Positions 35,640 through 48,060 of a DNA stretch of 64,000 nt are shown here, one piece after another. A program made the translations under genes and the position numbers. Numbering within the stretch: position 1 is the stretch's first letter; each line of letters begins with the position of its first letter. The notes under the pieces are model-generated. The model was not told the DNA's origin. It did no database searches and worked only from the letters and a program-made list of their open reading frames with translations. Origin of the DNA: Heterocephalus glaber (taxonomy: Eukaryota > Chordata > Mammalia > Rodentia > Bathyergidae); NCBI RefSeq assembly GCF_000247695.1, contig NW_004624778.1, positions 8,412,924 through 8,476,923 of the forward strand, read 5' to 3'.

Positions 35640-35950
35640 TTTAGTTTGGTTTACAGTTTTGGAATTTCCACCCCTGATAGCTATGCCTCAGTGCTTTAGA
35701 CCTGTGGGTAGTGTACATCCACAGTGGAGCAAAACTGCTGCTCTTATGACAGAAAGCAAAGAAGAGAAAGAAGAGACTGGGGTCTCCAAATCCCTTTCCA
35801 GGAATGCCCCCAGTGGCCCACCACTTAGGAAGACCTCCCACTTAGGCCCTACCTCTTAAAAGCTTCACCACCTGCTTCTAGTGCCACCCTTGGGATCAAG
35901 CCTTTAATATATGAACTTTGGGGAGGGGACTCAACATCCAAACTATAGCG
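35640..35950 (-). mobile_element. Old MaLR-type LTR remnant
   Basis: Read on the minus strand: CTATAGTTTGGATGTTGAGTCCCCTCCCCAAAG...TAAAGGCTTGATCCCAAGGGTGGCACTAG...GAGGTAGGGCCTAAGTGGGAGG, the characteristic 5' half of old MaLR LTRs. The other end is poorly preserved and the left boundary is a guess. Confidence 0.6.
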
Positions 35951-36837
35951 CCCTGTGAGCTTCCATAAGATTTTGAGCCAGAATTGAGTAGCAGTGCCAC
36001 CATCATGCCTATTACTATCAGTTTTATACTTTGTCTAGAGCTGTTTCTAAAGGCAACCCTGGTATTTCATGGACTATTCATGAAGTTGCAGACACTTTGA
36101 CCAGTCAGGCACTTGGTAAGTGCAGAAAAGAAAATACCAGGTAACCTACAGAGTATACTTCATGACTACCAGGGCTGATACCTACTTACGTTATTGCTTG
36201 ACTCTGGATTTTCATTTCCTCTTGCACTCATCCTTCTACTGGGTTTTGATGCCTCCTTAAACACACCAAGTTAAGGCTAAAGTTTGGAGGGACCATACCC
36301 TTGGATGCCATAGTCTAAATTAGCAGCTTTTACATTTCTCATCTAGAAGTTTCATAGGTTCGGGCCAGAAAAGCTTTCCATTTAGAGATGTTTTACTCCA
36401 TTACAGGGTAACTTTTACAGTTGAGAAAACAGTTTTTGTAAGTGGTCCTTGGCTTAGATGCCAGCAGTTGACTTCTTATCCTGTTCAGAGCAAATGATGC
36501 TAGGGTCAAGTGAAGAATGTGGGCAGCCCTGAGGAACACAGGATTCCTTGGGAGGAAGCAGCCATCTCTTCCCCAGGAGCTGATGATGGATTTTGATACA
36601 CAGACCATGTAAAGCAGTTACAGGCAAAGACAGCTGAACTGACCCTCAGCTAGGCAGAGGGCAGGAGATGTATGCTGAGAACTTTGTCAGATTGGGAAAA
36701 TGTTTCCCTGATCCATTTTTTTCTTTTCTCACCCAGAATACTCCCTTTATACGCATGGAATTTTGTTCCTTTCAAAAATATCTTCATATCACACCTGACC
36801 CCTTGGTTCTCTTGAGGAGGGAAGCCAAACATGCATA

Positions 36838-36935
36838 TTATCCCCATTCAAAAGATAAGGCCCTGGATACACTGGGTTGCCTGAGATGACACAAGTAGGT
36901 GGCCGACCTGGGTCAGACTGCTTCTGTAAAGAGTG
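36838..36935 (-). mobile_element. MIR fossil
   Basis: TTATCCCCATTCAAAAGATAAGG, GACACAAGTAGGTGGCCGACCTGGGTCAGACTGC follow the reverse complement of MIR. Confidence 0.5.
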
Positions 36936-36939
36936 AACA

Positions 36940-37140
36940 GCTTCACATTGGATGTGACAAGATCTGTGTTGGATCTTGTCTCTACTACTTCCAAGTTAAA
37001 TGACCCTCCCAGCAGGTTCTTTAACCTCTTTGAACCTCTGTAACCTAATCAGGGAAATAGGGACAAAGATGACTTCACCTCCTATTTCCTACAGGGTGGA
37101 AGAATTAAATAAGACGAGCTAATTTCTGTGACTGAACTCT
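36940..37140 (+). mobile_element. MIR fossil
   Basis: CTTGTCTCTACTACTTCCAAGTTAAATGACC, TTCTTTAACCTCTTTGAACCTC and GGAAATAGGGACAAAGATGAC follow the MIR core and 3' part in order. Confidence 0.6.
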
Positions 37141-38404
37141 GGGAGGATTTCCAGGAGGCATCCTGGAAACTGGTGCCTGGGATCACTACTGTATGGCCAT
37201 AGTCCAGAGATGAACAACTCCTTGGAATGATCAGAAATGCCACAGGGCCCTGGGTGCTCTAATAATTCAACTGATTGAATGGTACCTATGCATATGCTGA
37301 TAACTCAGATGAATTATTTTATATATATTTACTTATATATGCATATATGTTGCATTTTTAGATGCCTACTACACAGTGTCTGAGACTCAAAGTCTTATGT
37401 GATGTCCAGTTGGACTCAAGGAAGTGATGGTGCTCAGGAGATGCCCTTTAAGTAAAGAATTAGGAGAAGCAAAGGGAAAAAAATGCAACTACACAGAGAA
37501 GAAAGGAAAAGGGAAGAGAGGGGAAAGGAGGGTCTCCATCAAAGTACCATAGCGTTTGAGCAGTAATGTCCGGGACATCGTGTCTGTCCTCTCCAAAGAA
37601 AAGATTTATTAACAAGGTTATGTCTACCCTGGCAAATCCAGGAAGTTCTCTGAAATCGGGGAAGTTCACAGAGTCTGTTGGCTCCCGACTCTCCTTTTCC
37701 CTCCTCTCACTCTTTCCCCATGACACCTGGCTAGCCCTGTGGAGCAGCCTGCACCGGGTGTCTTGCAGTGTTTTGGAGTGAACGCCATTTGACGCAATGC
37801 ACAAAGCCCTGCTCCTGTTATACTGGTTTCCTCACTGACCCTGGGCACCCTGTCACCTGTCACCTGCCCACTTTCACATCTGTTATTGCCACCCTCTCTC
37901 TGGAAGGCACCCTGACTGGTCCCTTTTAACCAGGGCATCTACCTCTTAGGACAACCGGCACCACCCTGCCTCCTCAGTGGGGACACATTCACTTCTCACC
38001 AGCTCTCAGCCTCTTGTCCCCAGTTGCCAGAGTACTTCAGTTTAAAGCAAATGCCTGGCACCCAGTTATGCTGCTTTGCTGTTTGTTTCACCTGCCTCAC
38101 CAAACTGAGTCCTTGAAGCAAGGGGCCAAACTTGTCCTTCCAAGTCCTGCAACTATTCACGATTGGGTTTTGTTGCATGAATGAATCACAGCATTTATGT
38201 AAAAACAGAATATTAAAAATAAGTGTTACTTAAGATGTACTAAAGCCTGGCAAATGAAGCAACACTATGAGGACCTCTTAGAGTAATAACTACTTAGGTT
38301 AATGGCTTTTTGTATTTTTTGGCTATCATTCAGGGAAATTCACCCAATCTCAGTTTTTCCCTCAGAGAAGAGGTAATATTTTACCACATGTGCATCCTTT
38401 CAGT

Positions 38405-38475
38405 CACTGATTCATTCATTCAATCATCAAATATTTATTAAGTGCGTGCTAGAGTCTCGTCACTACTCTAAAACA
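38405..38475 (-). mobile_element. L2-like 3' end fragment
   Basis: TTCATTCATTCAATCATCAAATATTTATTAAGTGCGTGCTAG resembles the reverse complement of the L2 3' terminus. Confidence 0.4.
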
Positions 38476-40119
38476 CACAGCTCCTGACTTTCTCTGAAAA
38501 TCCCAGTTGTGTTTCTGTCCACTGCACTCATTTTGGCACTTAACCATGCAGTTGCCTTTGTGGCTCAAGTCCAAGTGCTTTTCTACTCCTCAGTGACTGG
38601 GTGAGCCTGACCACAATGGAAAGTACTAGAAAAGGCTGAGCAGAGGAAAGCACCCAACAGGGAAAATTCCATAGAGAGGCTTGAAAGTCAGGCTGCAGGC
38701 TGGTCTGGCCACCAACTAGCATATGATGTGGGTTAAGTTGCTTTTCTTTTCTACTCTGCCCTTGACCTATTGTAAAGTGAAAAACTTAGGGTTGATATGG
38801 ACAATCCCTTCTGAAATTCTGGGACACTATAGCTAGATGTGCTTTTAAAGTTGACTCGAAGTTCAGAGCACTTCAGACCCTTTTAATGGGATCCCAATAA
38901 CTGCTCGAACCAAACCCACTGAGAGTTAATGCACTTTGCTTGGCATTTGATGTGGTTGAGTTACTGAAGGAGAAGGTGGTGCCTTGGGGTAAAATGAATT
39001 GGGAGAAACTGCTCAATTAGAAAAGAACAGGCTTATAGGAATAGAGAGAGAAGGGGATGGTGAGCTCCATGAAGAGAGATGCCACAATGAGTCATGAGGA
39101 AGGAAGAAAAGACTTAAATTATCCTCACTTCTTTTAAAGACTGGTCCACTTTAGTGAAATAATTGAGTTGAAACAAGGGAGATGGTACCAAGTCAGCTTC
39201 TAGAAAGTCCAGAGTTAGTGTCTCTGTCAGGACCTAGCTACTGCTTCCCGCTTCCTATGTCCAGTCAGCATCTGGCATCTCTGGTATTGATTCTCTATTC
39301 ACTGCATGGATTTAGGGTCTCGGCATCATTTCCTCATATGGATTCTAAACATCCTCAAGTTATAATGCTGGGATATCCTTTCCATCCCCATAGCACCTGG
39401 TCTGCCCTGCCACTGGAAGCCACTGGCATCCTGTGTTCAATATGGACAAAGTATGGCTTTGTGTTCACTTTGAGCTTAGAACACAGTTTGTTCAAAGCCA
39501 GAACCCTTTATGATGATGTTGGATTGGGATGGGATCTGAAAAATTGACTTTAACCTAATTCACTGTGAAAGTTCCATAGGGTTTCTGAATCACCTTGGGA
39601 CATATCAGTTGCATACTTAGGAAAAGAGAGCCTCTTCAGACTGCTAAGATGCTGCAATACTTTTACCCTCAGGATCTTGCAAAGGATTTGCAAACGAAGA
39701 AAAAAAAAGAAACAAGCAAACTGTGTAAAAGCAATTTGTTCATTATTCCTTCTGTTTGCCAGCGATTCACAGCCTTGTCAGTAGAAAGGAACTGCATGGA
39801 GTTTGAGCGTGGACTTGGAAAGACGTAGAGATTGGTGAGACTGAATTTGATGGATCCAATGTAGTAGCCTGAAAATGCTCATTGAAGACAAAGGGGCACC
39901 CATACACTTGTAGCAAGCAGAATAATGAAATCTGGATAACAAGTCCTGTGCGGTTGGTGGTAGCTATGTCCATGACCTATTGTTATTTGAGCAATGAGAT
40001 CTTTGATTTTTTTAAAAGTATTGATTAATAGCAGTGGCGGAAAAAAAGATGATTTGATGTGAAAACTCTGTGGGCTTGCTTTCTGCTTGTTACTCTGTAC
40101 TCTAGAGTTCTAGTACCAT

Positions 40120-40560
40120 CAGTTTTTTGATCCACAAATATTTGTTAAAGTCTGAGCATTGCACCTCTGTGAGCCATTGTGCTGGATACTCTTGGGAGAA
40201 AAGGTCTGCTGTGGGATGTATCTTTTGCCCTTTGAGAATGGACAGTATATTTTGAGAGACATGCTTAGTGTAAAGGAAAACCATCACTCTGCAACTAAAG
40301 TAGGAACATGATCCCAAGTGGAATTTTGCTACACTTTGCAGAGCTAAAGTATAATCAGGGAAGGCTTCAAAGTGAATATGTTTGAGATTTGATGGAAGAA
40401 ATGGGACAAAAGAACATTCCTCATGGGTAAAATACCTTTGGCATAGGGTCAGAGGTAGGATGAAGTTTAAGTGTGAATTTGGAATCACCTCAAGGAAACA
40501 GATGCTAATGGTGAGTGTGTACTGCATTTGGTGGGACGGAGTAACATAAAAAAGGAGGTC
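40120..40560 (-). mobile_element. L2-like LINE fossil
   Basis: ATCCACAAATATTTGTTAAAGTCTGAGC and TTGTGCTGGATACTCTTGGGAG at the left, then GGAAGGCTTCAAAGTGAATATGTTTGAG and AAGAACATTCCTCATGGG further right, keep the order of the reverse-complemented L2 3' region. A 193-codon minus-strand ORF at 40102-40683 falls mostly inside it and is not a gene. Confidence 0.55.
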
Positions 40561-40752
40561 CAAATGGTTGATATTGAAGATCAGACACCTTGCTGCTCTG
40601 AAGTCTTCTGTCCATAACAGAAAAGAAAAAGCCCAGAGCCCTCTAAGTTGGATAGAATCTACTTGCTTGGTGTATTCATTCAAACTACCAACTTTTCAGC
40701 ACCCTGATTCAGCTAAATTGTTTTGCTCATTGACATTAAGAATAATGCAACC

Positions 40753-40841
40753 TGGGCCGGGGACTTAGTTCAGTGGTGCCACGGCCTGCTGCACAAGTGC
40801 AAGGACCCGAGTTCGTTCCCCGATACCAAAAAAAAAAATTC
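40753..40841 (+). mobile_element. ID-type SINE
   Basis: GGGCCGGGGACTTAGTTCAGTGG...CCCGAGTTCGTTCCCCGATACC plus A tail. Target-site duplication AAGAATAATGCAACC at 40738-40752 and 40842-40856 is perfect over 15 bases, so the insertion is recent. Confidence 0.95.
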
Positions 40842-41029
40842 AAGAATAATGCAACCACACTCTGATGAATGCCACAGGACTCCCAAGAAATGGAGGACAG
40901 GATGAAGTGTCTGCCCTTAATCTGGGTGGGGGATGTCCTAAGGTTTCTTGAGAAACAGCGGAGGAACGGTTGTCACCTATTAGGCTGAGTACTGAATTGT
41001 AATAAGAGCCCAGGGGGTCACAACCAGGG

Positions 41030-41180
41030 TTGGGCAGATCAGAGAAAGTGTCAAGGAATGGGTGGAGCTGAAGCTGAGTCCTGAACAATGGGACAGGACA
41101 GTCTTGGGTAGGGGCAGCAGGGAAAATGATGTACTTGGGATTGAAAAGGGAGAAAGAAGACAGTTCAACATAAGGCTCTG
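41030..41180 (-). mobile_element. L2-like fossil
   Basis: GAATGGGTGGAGCTGAAGCTGAGTCCTGAACAATGGG and the following purine-rich stretch resemble the reverse-complemented L2 segment GAGCTGAGTCCTGAAGGATGGG. Confidence 0.4.
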
Positions 41181-41984
41181 GGTGTCAGGGAGGAAGACAG
41201 CTCGATGGAGTCCTGTAAGAAACATGCCAAGGCTCCATCTCCCCAGACCTGAGCTGAGCAGCTGTGATCACAGTCATCCAAGTGCAAGAAGAAAGGCCTG
41301 AGGAGCAGGAGAGAGCCACTCAGAAATGTCAGCACACAGCACATAGGAAGAATCCTACCATCAGACCATCTGCCTGTGCCAATAGGTCCTGTACAACTCC
41401 AGTTTATCTGTCTGGAATTCAAAAGAGTTGTCTTTAAAAGAAACAAAAAATTACATATTAGCATTTGGACTGAGGATTGGCCAATCTGGCATGTAAAACT
41501 CTATGATACTGTAATTTTTCTCCAGTTTACTGTACAATAGGAGAAAGACATAAAGTTGCAGTACCAATGCAAGACTTAAAGGACAGCTCCATATAGCTAG
41601 AGAAGAAACATCACAAAGGAAGGGAAGTGAAGCTAATATTTGTTTAACTCTCTGGTATACCTAGCATCTCTTACAGCAGAAGCATAAATATGTGTCAGAT
41701 TATACTTTATATTCAAATGTTGGTGAACAAAGCAATTCCTGAATCAGATGGTTCAGAAGTTGAAGAACTTGATTTAAGACTGAACAAACAATAAGATCAA
41801 CAAGAGAGGGTTTTGAAGAAAGACTAAGGAATTTATGCTCTGTTTAGTCATTCGGTTTTTCCTCACCCATGGCCTCCAAGTAAGTTTGTTGTGTTTACCC
41901 CAAATTTACAAATGATTAGTGGAGGATCCGAGTCCAAATGGCCACTAATGCTTGTTATTTGGAGACTAGAGGCATCATGAGCCA

Positions 41985-42105
41985 AATGACAGTTGGAGTC
42001 AGACAGACGATCTCTGTGATTTCAACAAATCCTTCAACTTCAGTTTTCTTGTCTGTAAAACGGACACATTACTGGGTTAAGTCAGATAGTAAACTTGTGG
42101 TTAAA
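41985..42105 (+). mobile_element. MIR fossil
   Basis: TTGGAGTCAGACAGACGATC, CAACAAATCCTTCAACTTCAGTTTTCTTGTCTGTAAAACGG keep the MIR order. Confidence 0.6.
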
Positions 42106-43024
42106 TCAGATAACACTCTTAAATCAATTTTAAAGCATGAAGCTTGTTCAAAGGTAGGATTATCTGTTTTGCCATGAGGATCTTCTCTAGCTATATTGAG
42201 CTGTCTTATGCCATGAGGATGCACTATGGTCACAATACTTCCTTATAAATCCATCATATTTAACCTATGTTGACACTGTACTGTATGTATTTTTAACTTC
42301 CTTTCCCTGTACGATTCTATGAAGATAGAAGGAAGGACAAGTGATAAATGTGATGCCCAGAGAGTTGAAATGATGTGGAAAGTCAGATGCCTCTGGTTTC
42401 AGAACTTGCATATGTAGAAGCAACTATGAGCTTTTGATAAAAAGCTGGCATCACTTTGTGTTTTATCTATATTATGATACAAAAGAGACTTTGGGAACAT
42501 GTGCAATCATGCACAGTTAACAATGGGGATGCATTTTAGAACTGAAATGTTAGGCGATTTTGTTGCTGTCCGAACATTGTAGAGCATGCTTACATAAACC
42601 TAAATGATCTATGTCAGTCACTTAAGATGATCCCTTGATGCAATCAGGAGATGTGGTGCAGGAGACGGATGAGGGTGCTTCCAGTGTAACTCGGCATACT
42701 ATTTTACAGTCAACATTTTTTAGTAGAAAGAGTTGACTTGAAAATAATAAAAAGGCTAGAATAGCAACCAGTATCATAGTCATTTATTATCAAGTATTAT
42801 ACATCGAATATAACTGTATATTCCATACTCTTATATGGCTGATGGTGCATTGGGCTTATTTACACCACCAGCATACAAATAAGGTTGTACTGTGACATTA
42901 TAACAGCTACAACATTGCTAGGTGATGGAAAATGTTCAGCTCCATTATAATCCTGTGTGATCACAATCTTATATGTGGTCACTTGTGGAATGAAAAGTTG
43001 TTATTCAGTGAATTACTCTATCTG

Positions 43025-43195
43025 GAGTTGATTGTGGGTCAGACACAGGCGATGTGGGATCTTGAGCAAATTACTAACCTCTGTGGACCTTCATTTCCAC
43101 ACTTGTACATTGAGGACAGGATCTTCTTTATTGTAGAGCTGTTGCATAAATTAAACTGATAATAACTATAAAGGGTTCACCACAGGCCATTGGTA
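43025..43195 (+). mobile_element. MIR fossil
   Basis: GGGTCAGACACAGG, GGGATCTTGAGCAAATTACTAACCTCTGTGGACCTTCATTTCC and AGAGCTGTTGCATAAATTAAACTG follow MIR from core to 3' part. Confidence 0.65.
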
Positions 43196-44064
43196 ACATT
43201 TACACTTTTTTAACTACAAGCATGCTCTTCCTGTACTGTGTGGATGAACATAGGCAACAGGTGGAAGAACTCAACCTGAAAACCTGTGAGCTGGCCTACC
43301 AGTTCTATAGAGATCTTTTCCCAGGAGCCAAGACCCAAGGCTCATCCTTTTGTGTTGTGTAGCTGGTTCCCAGAGGAGGCAGTGTTTTTGCCGGTAGACC
43401 TGGAACTGTTGATTAATAAACATTGCCCAGCCTCTGGTCTCAGAAGTTTAATTCCTCTTCTTTTCCCTGTCATGGAGACACCCAAACACAGGTCTAATAT
43501 CATATGCTTACTTTTGTGTTTACCTCAATCAATCCAGCTGGGCAGAGCTGAGGAACAAGTAGGAGCTGATAAAGAGGTGGAAAGAATCAGCCCTGCCTTT
43601 GAAGAGCTTCTAGTTGTCAAGCAGAGGCAAGTCTAAGTACCTGGGAAAACTAGGCTGAGCTGGAAGGGATCACAGAACTCACTCATGTTGCCCCTTCATC
43701 CTAGCAATAACCATGGGGAGACTAAAGGAGAAAATGGAACTTTCTAAGGCTTTTCACTTCCAAATGGCAAGACACACCGTAGTATTGAATTTGGAATTCC
43801 TGTCTGAAAAAAGTGCTATTTCCTCCATGAAAGGAATGGGGAACAGGAATATAGCAGTACTCACAAAGCAGCAAAACACTCAAGTTAGCAGGTGCAAATT
43901 GAATGGGGTTTCTGTGCATCCCACTGTGCATAGAGATGTGGGAGGTTGGTCCCTCAGGTCGGTCCCTAAGGTAATAAAGTGGGATCTGAAAAGAGAGGGC
44001 AGGTCTTAGTCAAAGGCTAGCCTGGGTGCCAAGACTATGGGCTGAATCAAATTTAACATAATAT

Positions 44065-44235
44065 GTGAGCACTTACTATGGTGATCTCAATATGTCCTTT
44101 CATAATTACTATCTCATTTAATCTTCAATTACTTCTCAAAACAGCCCTTGAAGTAGGATTATTACCCAATTTCCAATTGAGACTTGAGCAGATTAAAAAT
44201 GTTTCCCAAGAACAAAGTTACTAAGTGGGGAAAAA
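44065..44235 (-). mobile_element. MIR fossil
   Basis: GAGCACTTACTATGGTG, ATCTCATTTAATCTTCAATTACTTCTCAAAACAGCCC and AAGTTACTAAGTGG match the reverse complement of MIR. Confidence 0.65.
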
Positions 44236-44379
44236 AAGAGGCTAAGTAATCTAATCTCAGCATATCAAGTCCCTGCTACTTCTTTTCAAGAAGAAGATGG
44301 TCTGGACAGTTGTTGTACAGTGACTCTCTGTGTTCACTCTGCTCTGAAATGTGTGGAGACCTATTTAAAACATGACCCC

Positions 44380-44790
44380 TTCCTTCACAGAGCTCTTGAT
44401 CTTGTGGATAAGATAGACAATTAAATGAAATATTGAGACACAGTTTGCCAATTACTTTAATGACCAAATACCCTGGAAATAAGAGCAAGATCATCTCTGT
44501 GTGTGTGTGTGTCTATGTGTAGGGGAAGTTGTAATAAAGGTGGGTTTTGCCATCTGTATGAACAAGGTAAAATGACCCTGTGACCCTATTCTTGAGTAGT
44601 AACTTAGAGATAACACAGTGGAGAAAGAAAGAACAGGCAGCCAGGACCTAGTAGGGAATTATATATAGAATCATATATCAGTGGAGCTCATGAGATGCTG
44701 CTGGAGAATGTGGTGGATGAAGGACTCAGGGAAAGCTTCTTGGAGGAGGTAAAATGTGATCTAGGACATACCAAAAAAGCCACTGAATAG
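44380..44790 (-). mobile_element. L2-like fossil
   Basis: CCTTCACAGAGCTCTTGATC, and further right GAAAGCTTCTTGGAGGAGGTAAAATGTGATCTAGG, follow the reverse-complemented L2 3' region. A short GT run at 44499-44513 lies inside. Confidence 0.5.
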
Positions 44791-45079
44791 GAGATTTTTC
44801 CTTTGCTGTAAACCACTGTTGTATCTGCAGTGTTGGAGAGCTGTCTTTAGTCTTGTTGATTGAGAGATGGGTTAGGTCTGGATCACTTGATCCGTTTGCC
44901 ATTGTTTATGGAACATTTATTCTGGAGCATTTCTGCAGCAGGAAGGATTTCAGGAAACATCACTCAGACATAGGCACCTGAATCTAATGGTGTCTGGGTG
45001 GTCTTCGATCCAGCCTTTCATTTGGCATTCTCTGAATGAAGAAACTGGAGTTTCTGTACATGTAACAGGACTGTGCCAG

Positions 45080-45350
45080 TCTCTGGGGGTGGTGTGGTGG
45101 ATACAGGTCTGACCCTCAAGGGTTTCCTGTCAAATGAAAGAGGCAAAGGTAAAACCAAGATTGGCACAAGTGTTACCTTACATAATAAGTGCTAGGAAAG
45201 ATATGTTCTGTGGTACAAAGGCACAAAACAGGGAGTCCTGACCTGATTTGTAAAGCTCAGAAAAAAGTATTTGACCTCATCCTGAGCCATGAAGAGGTGT
45301 TAACTTAAGGAGCAGGAGGAGGATCCCAGGTGCAAGCAGAGGTGTGTGAA
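45080..45350 (-). mobile_element. L2-like fossil
   Basis: GTGGATACAGGTCTGACCCTCAAGGGTTTCC, TACATAATAAGTGCTAGGAAAG and GCAGGAGGAGGATCCCAGGTGCAAGCAGAGG resemble the reverse-complemented L2 order (GGGGATACAG...CCTGCCCTC...GTGCTA...). Confidence 0.5.
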
Positions 45351-45589
45351 AAACTACTTATGACTCTCGCCGAAATAACTCAGCAGACATAGAGAAGTAT
45401 GGATAATCACTTACCCCCAGTGCCAAAGCCAGTCTTTTGCTATAATCTGACAAAAGATTTTTATAACTATAGGCCAGTGAGCATAGGTGGAAAATACAGC
45501 TGCTTCCCTGTACTCATATAATCAGGTAGGATCACACTCCATCCTTTTATACCATTTTCCCTTACCAGATCAGATATTCACAATTTCCA

Positions 45590-45702
45590 GGCATGGGGAT
45601 ATGGTTCAGTGGTAGATCACCTCCTTAGCATGCACAGGGCTCCAGAAATGATTCCCATCCACCCAAAAAAACAAAATGAAACACACAAACACAAAGAATG
45701 AA
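45590..45702 (+). mobile_element. ID SINE, older subfamily
   Basis: GGCATGGGGATATGGTTCAGTGGTAG...CCTTAGCATGCACAGGGC resembles the common ID core more than the other local SINEs do (GATATGG and GCATGCACA rather than GATTTAG and GCAAGTGCA). Flanking ATTCACAATTTCC (45576) and ATTCACAGTTTCC (45703) are a one-mismatch target duplication. Confidence 0.85.
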
Positions 45703-47699
45703 ATTCACAGTTTCCGTCAACTACAAAAATCGACAACCTCTGGGTGTATTGCATGGCCAGCTTTGATAAAAACAACTGAAGACTCTCCCCTCCCTAAATC
45801 ATATTCTCAAAGGTTACACTTTTGAAAAAACAAAAGGGCAGGATTGGAAAGGGGGGAGTTTTTGGGGAAAGAGCAGTAGGGCAGTGACTTCTGGGTGGAG
45901 ATGTTTCTTCAAGAAAGTCCTGAGGGAGACATAAGAAATTGTCATAGTAATATTGTGGCTCTTAGTTGCTCTGAGCTTCAAAAAATCTGGCAGAAGAATC
46001 CCCTTCTAGTTCAGCCAAACAGTAGTGGATTGACATCTACTGTCAGCGCTGTTCTTGTGAATGTTTAACATCCCCTTCTTCAGATTTTTCATTAAAGCTC
46101 TGATTTGTAAAGTTTGTCAATTCCTGCGGTGAAACACTCCTGCTGTGGCTGATTTTCAAGCCTCTGACTTGATGCCACTGAATGTGCAGTTGGGAAGAGA
46201 GACCGTGTGGGCTCCTGTTAACTCCTGGGACTGGGCTTCAACACACCTTAGTCCATTAGAACCCAGGCATCCCTTGTGACAGCAATACAGGAAGGTTTGA
46301 TTGGCTTCATGATGGATTCAAAGGCTACTCCAACCCAGACCAGTGGCTCCTCTGTGGCCAGTTCTTCTCTGTATGACTCTCCATCAGAGTGAGTTAGGAG
46401 ACTCTCCAATAGGAGGCCTGAGGGGGAAAAACTAAACAAGACAAAAGGAAGAATAAAACGGGATTAACTATAACAACAGCAAAGTAAAAATATTCTAAAG
46501 CTGCCTGACATCTTCAACAGGAAGAAACATGGCATCAGTAGAATAGAGTCTAAGGTACCCAGGAGGAGCAAGCTGGGGTGAAAAAGCAGCACAGCAGCTG
46601 AAAGAAGGATGAACAATGACAAGAAAGATTACAGGAATACAAAATGGGCAACTGCAGAATTAAAAAACCACAGTGAACTCAAGGCAAAGGGAACGTGTAA
46701 AACACAATTAACTTGGCATCGCAGAAGACAGATTAGGGTATGTTCTCCCAAAAGGCAAAAGAAAGAAAGAAAATCAGAGAGATGATAATAGAAATGGAGA
46801 ACAGAAAGGAGAGTTGTAAACAAAGAATTACGAGAAAAGAACTTAGGAGTCAAATCATTGAATGGAATAAATAAAGGAGTAATAAAAAAGAATGTTTCTG
46901 AACTAGAGAGAACCTATATCTGCATATCCAAAAGACTTGTGGTGTTCCAGGAAAATTAGGGGGAGGGAAATGCACACTATACTCACTTTATGATTAATAA
47001 AATTCTAACACAATGAGAGAGAAAATCTGCAATTACAAAGGCAGAAAACAAAGTGCCTACAAAGGAAAACTGCAACCAGTCTCCGTTTTCTCTTGCTATA
47101 GATGTGAGAAGATATTCCAGTGAGATTTGAGGCAGTAAGTTCTAACTTGAGAATTACAGAGTGCATCCTGTGTCTTCCACATGTAAAGACGGAGGGAGTG
47201 CTTGGTGCTGTGCTGATATTCACAGTAGGGAGCCCAGGGAGGGTCCAGGATGAAGAGCAGCATGGGAGGGAGGGGTGTTGGAAAAGGATAGCAGTGAGGC
47301 AGGGACTCTTTCTGGATTTGTAAATGTTTGACTTTAAGATCTTGGGAGGTGTATGTGTTATTTTAAAATTTATTTTTAAATAAGAAGCAAAGAGTTCATA
47401 TAACAAAATCAAATAAAAGCTGTAAGTTAGTGAGGGAGGTCAGAAAGGTGTTCTGTGTTTTCATTTTGTCGATGAGATGCTGAGGCTGAAACCAGGTTTT
47501 GAGGACTCCCGAGAGACAGAATGAGGTCTGGAATTGACATCTTTTGACGCTTGTTGAGTATGGCAAGGACTTTGTCTGTTTCTACCATATTGTCCCTTTA
47601 GAAAACATCAGTCAGGGTAACAGTGGATTGAATGTGGATGGTATCCAAGAGCCTAACAGAATAGGGAGGTGGATGATTCTGGAATCCCAGCTCGAGTTG

Positions 47700-47830
47700 T
47701 GTTTTTCAGTTATTAATTCAGTTACCCAGCGTGTCTGGAGTATTTGCTATGTGTTGGGTACTGTGTTGGGTGCATGGATGGGTAAAATGCAACTGATTCT
47801 TATTTTCAAGAGACTCAGAGAACTACTGTA
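47700..47830 (-). mobile_element. L2-like 3' end fragment
   Basis: AGTATTTGCTATGTGTTGGGTACTGTGTTGGGTGCATGGATGGG then TTTTCAAGAGACTCAGAG follows the reverse-complemented L2 3' end. Confidence 0.5.
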
Positions 47831-47907
47831 AGTGGCAAATACTTTCCATGGAGAATAGCTGACCAAAGGTAGTGGGTAAGCCCACTGACCAGACCACGTA
47901 TAACACA

Positions 47908-48060
47908 CTAGTTGTCAACTTCCAGCTCTTCAGAAGCACCAGGAGGACTCTGGAAAAGCCAGAGTGCCTTCCTGACTAACTCCACTGAGCCTTGATTTAG
48001 TAAAAGCAGATTGAGAATTTGCTTTCCACCAAGCTCCAGGATAAGTTAGAGTTCCCCAGG
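47908..48060 (+). mobile_element. Possible MER5-like DNA transposon fossil
   Basis: TAGTTGTCAACTTCCAGCTCTTCAGAAGCACCAGG and the following stretch loosely resemble a MER5 5' end; weakly supported. Confidence 0.3.

Noticed and set aside
40102..40683. 193-codon minus-strand ORF
   Set aside because: Lies mostly over an L2-like fossil and has no recognisable domain, promoter or splice structure.
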